From contig NW_013657654.1 in assembly GCF_000142905.1 (NCBI RefSeq), positions 1-64,000 of the forward strand: a stretch of DNA of 64,000 bases, in the 5' to 3' direction. The translations under genes were made by a program, and so were the position numbers. Shown here piece after piece: positions 52,170-61,000 of the stretch (position 1 is its first letter; each line of letters opens with the position of its first letter). The notes beneath the pieces were generated by a model. That model saw nothing but the letters and a program-made list of their open reading frames with translations. It was not told where the DNA came from and made no database searches. The DNA is from Thecamonas trahens ATCC 50062. Taxonomy: Eukaryota; Apusozoa; Apusomonadida; Apusomonadidae.

Positions 52170-53876
52170 ATGAGCGTGCTACCACAGAGGCGCGCGGCGC
52201 TGGAGAAGGCGCATACACGGGCGGTTGCGCGGACACAGGCGCTCCGCGAGTGCGGCCTGTCTGCCGAGCGGGTGAGAGAGACCAAGGCCGGGAAGGAGCT
52301 CGCACGGGTGGAGCGCGAGCTGGCGGAGCTGGCCATGGCGGAGCGGATGGAGGAGGTGCTGGCCGGACGAAGCGGAAAGCAGAGTCGGACAGGCCTCGCG
52401 CGCAACGTCAGCTTTGCTTGTCTCTTGTCCGACGACGACTTGAAGAGCGATGACGGTTCCACGAGCAGGAGCGAGGGCGACGGCGTCGGCGACGATGGCA
52501 TGCTCTCCGAGACAGTGATGCGGGGCAAGCGGGTGGTGATGCGGGTGCTGGAGTATGTCATTGAGAAGGCTGACCGTGAGGCGCTCAAAAGCGTCTTTGC
52601 CTGGCTCAAGCGCGACTCGGTGGCGTTTGAGCGTGGAAAGGAGGAGATCGGGTTCTGGCACCTCCGGAGTGTCATTGCTCGCTCGTACTACCGCGAGGAG
52701 ATGTATGTTGTCCGGGCGACAGAGCAGTACGGGCCAGTTGGATTTGTCTGTACAGAGGCCGGGACGTGGGCGCCTGCCCTGCTCTGCGTCCGTCGCTCGC
52801 ACCGTGGCAAGGAGCTCGAGTCCAAGCTGGTCGACTTCCTGCTCGATCGATCCGCCGCCGCCGACGAGCCTGGCATGGTCGCCAAGGTGCTCAAAAGCCA
52901 GGCCGCGTTCTGGGATGCGGCCGAGTTTCTGCGCGTCGCCGACTCGGACGCCTTTGAGGAGCGGTTTGTGAGCAAAGAGCAGCACCGCTTGGACGGCCCG
53001 ATGGCGTCGGGCCTCTCGTCGTCGCTGCTCTCGCAGGCTGCTCTTGAGCTGGTGGTCGAGCGGAACGAGCATGATCAGCTGGCCGAGCTGGTGGCCGAGG
53101 CCTCGGAGACTGCCCTTGTCGACGAGCTTGTCGCCGAAGGTTTCGACTCGGACGACGCTAACCTGCTGGAGGCGCCCGACAGCGACTCGTCGGTCGTCTC
53201 GGACGTTTGGGCGCGGTCGTCACCAGCGCTCGAGCCGATGCCGGACGACATGTCCGAGAGCGAGCCGTCGCTCCCGATGATGAGCTTTTCGTTTGGCCAT
53301 CTAGGCGCGAGCCCGCCAGGCCTGTTCCGGAACCGGGCCAAGGCCGACGACAAGGCGTCGCTGGCGCTGCAGGCGTCGCTGGCGAGCCTCCGCGGTCTGG
53401 AGCCTGCCACGCGACCACCAGTCCCTCCGGCGTCAGCCTTTGAGTATCGGGTCTTTGTCCATGCGCCGCGGCTCAACTTTGTCGAGACTTCTGGTCTCGA
53501 CATCATCGACGACGCCTTGGCCATGCAGCTCTACACCCTGACCGGCGAGCGGCTTGGCGATCGGATTGTGCGCACTGTCTCGCGCCGCCCGCACGCCCGC
53601 CCGCCAGCCTACCTACTCGAAACCGACATTGTCACTTACCTCCCAGACGACCATCACACCGTCCTTGCCGAGGTCTGGCTCTCCGGTGAGCTGCTGTACT
53701 CTGGCCGCCTGTCCCGTCTTGTCTCGCACTTCAATCTCGTCGCCTTGGGTCCGATCCTTCGTTGGCGCGCGGTCCCTTTCACCCTTGAGCGCGACGGCCT
53801 CAGCGCACAACAGCAAGCAGACCTTGCGTCGTGGCTTGCCGAGCCCGATCGTCGTCCGGCCCATCACCGGAGTTGA
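52170..53876 (+). CDS. Hypothetical protein with a GNAT-like segment
   Basis: A 568-residue, single-exon protein. It begins with a helical Arg/Glu-rich coil (RRAALEKAHTRAVART...). A segment at about 175-225 (EEMYVVRATEQYGPVGFVCT...LLCVRRSHRGKELESKLVDF) resembles motifs D and A of GCN5-type acetyltransferases, with RRSHRGKEL at the acetyl-CoA-binding position; similarity is weak. A Ser/Asp/Glu-rich middle part follows, then a C-terminal domain of unknown type (FEYRVFVHAPRLNFVETSG to LRWRAVPFTLER). The acetyltransferase reading is tentative. Confidence 0.5.
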   Translation: MSVLPQRRAALEKAHTRAVARTQALRECGLSAERVRETKAGKELARVERELAELAMAERMEEVLAGRSGKQSRTGLARNVSFACLLSDDDLKSDDGSTSRSEGDGVGDDGMLSETVMRGKRVVMRVLEYVIEKADREALKSVFAWLKRDSVAFERGKEEIGFWHLRSVIARSYYREEMYVVRATEQYGPVGFVCTEAGTWAPALLCVRRSHRGKELESKLVDFLLDRSAAADEPGMVAKVLKSQAAFWDAAEFLRVADSDAFEERFVSKEQHRLDGPMASGLSSSLLSQAALELVVERNEHDQLAELVAEASETALVDELVAEGFDSDDANLLEAPDSDSSVVSDVWARSSPALEPMPDDMSESEPSLPMMSFSFGHLGASPPGLFRNRAKADDKASLALQASLASLRGLEPATRPPVPPASAFEYRVFVHAPRLNFVETSGLDIIDDALAMQLYTLTGERLGDRIVRTVSRRPHARPPAYLLETDIVTYLPDDHHTVLAEVWLSGELLYSGRLSRLVSHFNLVALGPILRWRAVPFTLERDGLSAQQQADLASWLAEPDRRPAHHRS

Positions 53877-53984
53877 CCGCAGCAGCAACAACTAAAGTCG
53901 ACATCAACTCCTCCGCGCGCGGGCGCTTGGCGTGCTGTTGCCGTTTCGAGCGCGGGCGGTGGCACGTGACTTGGCCACAGCAAC

Positions 53985-55673
53985 ATGAAGTTGACCCTCT
54001 CGACAGCCATGCTGGCAACGGTTGCACTGGCAGCCATGCTCAGCCAGATGACTCAAGCTCGCGTGACATGGAAGGCGACGACGGAGGATGTGGCAGGCAA
54101 TAGCGAGCTCATCATTGACCTTGTGGTGGGTGGCAAGGCCGGCGGGGCCGAGGCGCTCTTCGCCTACACCACGGCCGTCTCTACGCCTGGCCATGAGCTG
54201 TATGGCATGCACCTCTCTGCGGCGGCCGTCTCTGCTCTGTATGATGATATTGATGCCATTGCTGCTACGGTGGCTATCGCGCGTAAGGCTCTGGCAGACG
54301 GTGCTATCGGCGAGTGGTCAGTCTCCCGTCGCGGCGCTTCGTCCTTTGTCCGGCTCCACCTCACGGCTCAGGACGCACACCTCGTCACCGATTGCCAGCT
54401 CAAGGTGTTTGTTCCTCACGGTCCCGGCGCCGACGTGCTGGAGCCGGTCATCCGCTGTGCCGAGGGCCGTCCTATGCTCCGCCACGGACTGCGCGAGCTG
54501 GTGCTGACCGCCGGTGGCCTGACCCGCATGGTGGCGCAGCCGCTGGTGGCCAAGACCGAGCGCGGGCTTGACGCTGTTGATGACGCGCTGGTCATTGATC
54601 CGCACGTTCTCCGCAAGCAATACGGCGTGGACGAGACCATGGGCAACGCGTCGCCCAAGACGACCCAGGCTGTCGCCCAGTTCCTTAAGCAGTACATGAG
54701 CAAGGCCGACCTTGACGAGTTCTTCCTCATCTTTGCCGACTACGCCATCGGCACGCACCCGACCATTCGTGGGCCGAACCACGCCCCGCCGGGCACCGAA
54801 GCTACGCTGGACATCCAGTACATCATGTCGGTGGCTGCCAAGGTGAACACCACATTCTGGTCCACCGGCGGTACGCACGCGAACCAGGAGCCGTTCCTCG
54901 AGTGGCTTGGCGACGTGGCCGCCGATCCTGCCCCGCCCATGACCTTTTCGGTCTCTTACGGCGACGTTGAGGCCTCTATCGAGCCGAGCTATGTGCTGGC
55001 TGTCAACGCAGAGCTGGCCAAGCTCGGCGCCCGCGGCGTCTCGGTCCTCTTTGCGTCGGGCGACTCGGGCGTCGGTTGCGATGCGGCCGGCACCGCTTTC
55101 TCGCCCACCTTCCCGGCAGGCACGCCATGGGTCACCGCCGTCGGCGGGACCCGGCTGACCGACAAGGGCGAGGTGGTCAACGGTCTCTCCACCGGCGGCT
55201 TCTCCAACATCTTCCCGCGGCCAGACTACCAGGCCGCCGCCGTCGCCCACTACCTCGGCAGCTCGGGTGTGAAGCTCCCGCCGGCGTCGTACTACAACGC
55301 CACCTCGCGCGGCTTCCCGGACGTTGCAGCCCTCTCCTCGGGCTTCTCCATCGTCCTCGACTTTGTGCCGCTGCCCGGCATGATTGCCGGCACCTCGTGC
55401 GCGGCGCCGACCTTCTCTGCCGTCGTCTCGCTCCTCAACGACGCCCGCCTCGCCGCCGGCAAGCCGCCGCTCGGCTTCCTCAACCCGTTCCTCTACCAGA
55501 CTGCCGCGTCGTGCGGCTCCGAGTGCTTCTTCGATGTTGTCGAGGGCGGGAACCCGGACCAGGCCGGCGGCTGCGATGGCCAGTGCTTCTTTGCTGCCCC
55601 TGGCTGGGACCCGACCACCGGCCTCGGCACGCCCAAGTACGCCGGCCTGGTCAAGGCTGCGCTGGCGGCGTGA
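53985..55673 (+). CDS. TPP1: Tripeptidyl-peptidase 1 (sedolisin, family S53)
   Basis: A lysosomal serine-carboxyl protease that removes N-terminal tripeptides. The 562-residue, single-exon protein opens with a signal peptide (MKLTLSTAMLATVALAAMLS), then a propeptide domain and the mature enzyme. Catalytic residues are all present: Glu272 and Asp276 in GTEATLDIQY, Asp360 in ASGDSGVG and Ser471 in GTSCAAPTFS. They fall at or within four positions of the human numbering (272, 276, 360, 475). The calcium site is visible at the C-terminus (FFDVVEGG...GWDPTTGLGTP). No frame problems. It converges on the GOSR2-like gene (56 bp). Confidence 0.95.
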   Translation: MKLTLSTAMLATVALAAMLSQMTQARVTWKATTEDVAGNSELIIDLVVGGKAGGAEALFAYTTAVSTPGHELYGMHLSAAAVSALYDDIDAIAATVAIARKALADGAIGEWSVSRRGASSFVRLHLTAQDAHLVTDCQLKVFVPHGPGADVLEPVIRCAEGRPMLRHGLRELVLTAGGLTRMVAQPLVAKTERGLDAVDDALVIDPHVLRKQYGVDETMGNASPKTTQAVAQFLKQYMSKADLDEFFLIFADYAIGTHPTIRGPNHAPPGTEATLDIQYIMSVAAKVNTTFWSTGGTHANQEPFLEWLGDVAADPAPPMTFSVSYGDVEASIEPSYVLAVNAELAKLGARGVSVLFASGDSGVGCDAAGTAFSPTFPAGTPWVTAVGGTRLTDKGEVVNGLSTGGFSNIFPRPDYQAAAVAHYLGSSGVKLPPASYYNATSRGFPDVAALSSGFSIVLDFVPLPGMIAGTSCAAPTFSAVVSLLNDARLAAGKPPLGFLNPFLYQTAASCGSECFFDVVEGGNPDQAGGCDGQCFFAAPGWDPTTGLGTPKYAGLVKAALAA

Positions 55674-55729
55674 TTGTACTCCTGTGCATGCGAGTAAACA
55701 GCTATCCCCCCGGCTGGGGCGGCCAAAGC

Positions 55730-56458
55730 TTACATCGGCGGCGGGGCCGGCGCCCACGCGCCCTCGCCGCGCCACCACGGCCGGATGTAGAACACCGAGA
55801 CGAGGAGGACAACCACAACCAGGAGCATGCCTGCGTACAGGATCCAGCGATCCTGGCCGTCGCGGCGCTCGACCATGCGAATGACGTCGAGCGAGAAGCC
55901 GAGAGAAGCCGAGAGATCCAGCAGCTTGGTCTTGGCCCGCTTGAGCATGGAGCCGTCCTCGCGGAGCTGGTCCACGCTCGCCCAGCCCATCTCGATCATC
56001 TCGTCAAGCCTCGACGACGCCCTGGAGAGTCCCGCGGCCTCATCGGCAACGGCGTCCATGTCGATGCGAACCTCTTCTCCGCCGCCAGCACGGAAACCAC
56101 CACCTCGGCCGCCTGCGCCTCCACTGGCAGCCTCTGCGGCCCGCAGGCCATGTTTGGCGTCCTCTGCCAGCAGAGCCTCCAGCTCGTCCGCCACCACCTG
56201 AGCCTTCCTCGACCACATAGCCCGTGCCGATGGCGGGAGCTGAGCCACCGTCCGACTCAGTGCATCACACACATTACTAAGATTCGCCAGTGCTGCTGTC
56301 ACGGGTGCATCGTCGCCGGCCATGGCAGCAGCAGCGGCAGCTGTCGTCGCGCCGTGCGAGAGTGAGAGACTTGCTCGTGAGACGGTCTGTCGGGCGGAGA
56401 GCATGGCTCGTCTGGCTGTCTTGTGCAGTGCTGCCACTTGGTTGCTTGTGCTGTTCAT
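55730..56458 (-). CDS. GOSR2: GOSR2/membrin-like Qb-SNARE
   Basis: A 242-residue tail-anchored protein from ATG 56458. An N-terminal helical segment (QVAALHKTARRAMLSARQTV) and a Gly-rich linker lead to a SNARE motif (LDEMIEMGWASVDQLREDGS, then LKRAKTKLLDLSASLGFSLD, then IRMVERRDGQDRW). A C-terminal anchor (LYAGMLLVVVVLLVSVFYI) and a short luminal tail follow. LDLSASLGFS and the ERR-x2-QD pattern match membrin/Bos1, which acts in ER-to-Golgi fusion. Upstream in-frame codons are GA-repeat-derived and unlikely to be translated. Confidence 0.82.
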   Translation of the reverse strand: MNSTSNQVAALHKTARRAMLSARQTVSRASLSLSHGATTAAAAAAMAGDDAPVTAALANLSNVCDALSRTVAQLPPSARAMWSRKAQVVADELEALLAEDAKHGLRAAEAASGGAGGRGGGFRAGGGEEVRIDMDAVADEAAGLSRASSRLDEMIEMGWASVDQLREDGSMLKRAKTKLLDLSASLGFSLDVIRMVERRDGQDRWILYAGMLLVVVVLLVSVFYIRPWWRGEGAWAPAPPPM

Positions 56459-56664
56459 AGTGGCCGAGAGGGAGAGGGAGAAGGAGAGAGAGAGGTGGCG
56501 GTCTTGCCGGTGGTAGTGTGGATGTGGAAGGTCGGCTCCGTGACTCGGCTGGCGTCGGCTGCTGACAGCTGGACGGACGCGCGCGTCGCCCATGAATCCG
56601 GTCCTGCTCTGTGTTTCTGGATTGCGGTGCACCGCTTATGCTATGCCATCAGATCTCGCCAGTT

Positions 56665-57280
56665 TCACCGTTGACCAGCTGCATCAGTGCCTCGAGTTTG
56701 TCGCCGGCCTCGCTGTCTGTCTGGGAGATCGGACGGCGGCGGAGCGGCGGTCGGTGGAGCTGGTGCCGATGATGATGGTGGCGGTGGCGGCGGATCACAA
56801 CAAGCTCCCATTGGATGACGCACTCTCGATGGCGGCGGCAGCGGCGGTGGTGGCGGCGATTGCAGTGCCGGCGCCTGTGGCGGCTGCCGTGGCCGTGGCG
56901 GCTTGGCGACTGAGATGCCGTCGGCAACCAGGAGGCACTCATCCGCAAAGGCGCCATTCTCCACATACGGCTCTCCATATACGGTAGTCGCGGATCCATG
57001 GTTGTCACACTGAAAGGTTTGTAGCTTGGATCGGGCAGGATCCAGTCTCTAGCAACGGCGGCGGCGCTGCCATTGGCACAGGCCTCCAGCGCATCAATCC
57101 GCAAGTTCTGCAACTGGATACCTCCATGGATGCGTCCAGGATGGCTGCGATGGTCGGCTTGGGCTTGCTGCTCATGTCGAGCTCGACCAGCCGAGCCAGC
57201 TTGTCCATCTTGGCTCGTACGCTCTCGCGCAGCCGCTTCTGCCTCAGCCTCTGTGCCTCTCGCGCCTGCCTTTCGGGCAT
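56665..57280 (-). CDS. bHLH-like transcription factor (fragmentary reading frame)
   Basis: ATG at 57280; about 205 residues after two frame repairs. The N-terminus reads as a basic helix (MPERQAREAQRLRQKRLRES) followed by helix 1 (VRAKMDKLARLVELDM), a short loop with SKPKPT and helix 2 (IAAILDASMEV), continuing into LQNLRIDALEACANG. This is the shape of a basic helix-loop-helix domain, though the canonical His/Glu of the DNA-contact face is not clear. The rest is Pro-rich and disordered. Frames switch near 57119-57121 and at the AAA 57013-57015, each as if one base were missing. Coding sense extends upstream of the ATG, so a first exon may be missing. Confidence 0.5.
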
Positions 57281-57700
57281 CAGTGGTCGACCTGTCTCGT
57301 ACTCCTCTTGTGGCCCGTCTGATCAAGCCGGACACCAAGCCAGTTGCGCCGTCTGGGCCGATCACCTCCCCCCACAGCTGAGCCTGAGCTCAGATCCGGA
57401 CCCGATCCCGACGCCGAATCCCTTCACTCACCCAACAACAGCGCAACAAGCAACATTCCCCTCCCACCCCCCCCCCCCCCCCAGACATAGCACCCTTATC
57501 CCAATGAACCTCCCATCGCACCCGCACCCATCTCTCTCATCGCACCATCCTCTGCCATCTCATCGCCATCCCATCCCATCCCATTCCATTCCCCGGAACA
57601 AGGCTGCGAGGTAAACCGAGCAGAGGCAAACTGACCGCACGGCTTCTCTCCCTCCCTCCCCCTCCCCCCCCCTCCCCTCTCCCCGTCCACGGGAGCTACC
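57281..57700. other. Divergent promoter region of the bHLH-like and TOR genes
   Basis: C-rich, with a C14 run (57469-57482) and CATCC/CATTCC repeats at 57550-57595. No other gene is seen. A missing first exon of the bHLH-like gene may lie on the left side. Confidence 0.5.
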
Positions 57701-58002
57701 ATGTCGTCATCCATGCTAGACTCCCTACATGGTATCGCACAACTACTCCGGACAAAGTACGCTGGCTCCCCTCTCTCACTCTCTCCTTGCTGACTACCCT
57801 TGTTCTTGCCCTTGCCCACCCCCACCCCCCACTCCACACACACACCTGCATGGGACGGACCACCTGGCCCGAGCTAGGCTACGACCCTTTTTTGGCAAAG
57901 TCAGCCAGACCACCAACCACCACCAACCACCAACCACCAACCAGCAGCCTTTCCATACCCTCACCGCATTCCATACGGACCTGTGTATGTATATGTATAT
58001 GC

Positions 58003-58037
<35 letters not shown>

Positions 58038-61000
58038 CATACAGAAATGACGTGGTGACGCAACAAAAAGGTGCGGCAGCTCTGCAGTCGTTGGTGGTCT
58101 CGGTCGTTCGTGAGTCGCCGTCGGACTTGCGGACAAGGTTTATGAACGAGCTGAGGAACGTCATCCATGATCTGGTCAACTCGGCATCGGTGGATGAGAA
58201 CAAGGGCGGTGTTCTTGCGATTGCTGTCCTGGTCGACGTCGATACCCACGACAATGCCACCAAGATTGCTCGCTTCGCAAACTACCTCAAGAACGTCCTC
58301 CCCTGCTCGGATCCGTCGGTCATGGAGATGGCTGCCAAGACGCTCGGCCGCTTGGCGCAGGTCGGCGGCACGCTCTCGGCAGACATTGTCGAGTTTGAAG
58401 TCTCCCGGGCCTTTGACTGGCTCTCGGGCAACGACCGTAACGAGTCACGTCGCCTCGCCGCCGTCCTCCTCCTCCGCGAGCTCTCCATCATGGCCCCGAC
58501 CCTCTTCTACGTCCACGTCGCTTCGTTCTTTGACCTCTTCTCCATTCCAGTCTCCGACCCCAAGCTGGCTGTCCGCAAAGTCGCCGTCGAGGCCCTTGCC
58601 TCGTGCCTCCGCCTCATCTCCTCGCGCCAGGCCGCGCTCAAGGCCGACTGGCTCTCGCGCCTCTTTGACGAGGCTATGCGCGCTCTCACCTCGCCATCGC
58701 CCGACGCCATCCACGGCGCGCTCCTCACCCTCTCAGTCCTCCTCGACATGGCGCCCGAGTTTATGGACTCGGTCCTCGACGACGTTGCCGTCATTCTCTC
58801 CTTCCAGTCGCACAAGAACCGCGACATCCGCCGCTCACTCCTCATCATCATTCCCAAGATCGCCGCCTTTCGCTCCGAAGAGTTTATCGCCGTCCACCTC
58901 AAGCATGCCATGGCCGACATGCTGGGAGTCCTCAAGTCGGCCCGCGACGACCGCGACGTCGCCTTTGTGGCCGTTGGCGAAATTGCCCGCGTAGTCAAGT
59001 CCAACATTGCTCCTTTCCTCGACGCCATTTTCAAGGCCATCTCCGACTCGCTCTCCGCCAAAAAGTCGTCCAAGACCTATTCGCTCGCCTCGCTCGACTG
59101 TGTCGCCATGCTCGCCGAAGCCATGGGCCCGCCGCTCGCCAAGCGACTCGCCGCCCTCCTCGACACCATGTTCCTCTCCGGCCTCTCGCAGCGGCTCGTC
59201 GACTCGCTCGCACCCATCGCTGCTCACCTTCCAGAGCTTCTCTCGCCGATCCAGACCCGCCTCCTCGACATGCTCTCGCTCGTCCTCAAGGGTGTTCCCT
59301 ACTCGGCGCCTGGATCCACCGGCTCGTCGTCGTCGGCCACCGCCGCCACGAGCTCGGCCCCGGCTTCGGGCATCTCGCCGCTGAGCGCAAACCCGGCACT
59401 CGCCGCGACCATTGCCGCCCAGGGCGGCGCGTCCAATCCCGAGCTCCTTGCCCTCGCTCTCGAGACGCTAGGTCAATTCAACTTTGAGGGCCACATCCTC
59501 TCGGAGCTGGTCCGCTTTTGCGTCGTCGACTTTCTTGAGCACTCGGAGCCGCTCATCCGCCGCCAGGCCGCCCTCACATGCTGTGCGCTCCTAGTTGAGC
59601 CGGACACACCGGCGCCGACCTCGGGCCACGAGTCCATCGTCGTCGCAGAGGTCCTGGAGAAGCTCATCGTGGTCGGCATTGCTGACCCGGACCCGTCCAT
59701 CCGCGAGGCTGTCCTCGCCTCACTCGACGACCGCTTCGACTACCACCTCGCTCAGGCCGAAGTCCTCCGATCGCTCTTTATTGCGCTCAAAGACGAGGTC
59801 TTTGCCATCCGCGAGCTCGCCATCAAGCTCGTCGGCCGCCTCACCATGCGCAATCCGGCCTACGTCATGCCTGCCCTCCGCAAGACCCTTATTCAGCTCC
59901 TCACCGAGCTCGAGTACTCGGGTGAGGCGACCAACAAGGAAGAGTCGGCCCAGCTCCTCGCCCAGCTCATCGCCTCCTCGCACCGCCTCATCAAGCCGTA
60001 CGTCTCTTCGGTCATCCGTGCCCTCCTCCCGAAACTCACCGACAAGTCGGCTGGCATGCTCGTCGGCACCTACGTCCTCTCTGCTCTCGGCGAGCTTGCT
60101 GTTGTGGCTGGCGAGGCCATGCTGCAGTACACACCGGCTCTGCTGCCGCTCATCATCGAGACACTCTACGACCAGTCGTCACTCCTCCGCCGCAAGGTCG
60201 CCATGCGCACCCTTGGCCAGCTCTGCCAATCCACGGGCTATGTCGTCGCGCCCTACGTGCGCTTCCCGGCCCTTCTCAACATTCTTCTCGGCGCCCTCTC
60301 GTCCGAGTCGTCCGCCGAGATCCGGTCCGAGATCATGAAGGTCCTCGGCATCATCGGCGCCCTCGACCCCTACCGCCACAAGCTCATCCAGCAGCCAGCC
60401 GGTGGCTCGGGCGCACTCGCCGACGTCGCCGAAGCCGGCAGTGAGCCGCTCACCGACGCGGGTGCTGCCGTCCCTGACAACTCGGGTACCCGTGCCACAC
60501 GCGCTCGTCGCGAGACCGTCGCCCCAACCGGCCCCGACCTCCAGTCGCTCGCCCTCCTCCCGCCGGCCGATGCCAACGCCTCGCTCGACGAGTACCACGC
60601 CCGCGTCGCCATAACCGCGCTCATTGCTGTCCTCTCCGACCCGACACTTGCCAAGCACCACAAGCTCGTTGTCTCGACGGTCATGCAGATTTTCACCTCG
60701 CTCGGCATGCGCGCCGCGCCGTTTCTCCCTCAAATCATGCCGCCAATGCTCCAGGTCATGCGCGGGTGCGACCCGTCGCTCCGCGAGGCTCTCTTCCAGC
60801 ACATGTCGTCCATTGTCGTCATCGTGAAGCACCACATCCGCGAGTACCTCGACGAGCTCTTTGACCTCATCCTCGAGTTCTGGGACTCGGGCCTTCTCAT
60901 CCAGATCATCTCGCTTGTCGAAGAGATCTCCACCGCCCTCGCGGACGAGTTCAAGGTCTACCTGCCAAAGCTCATTCCACACCTCCTCCGCATTCTGCAT

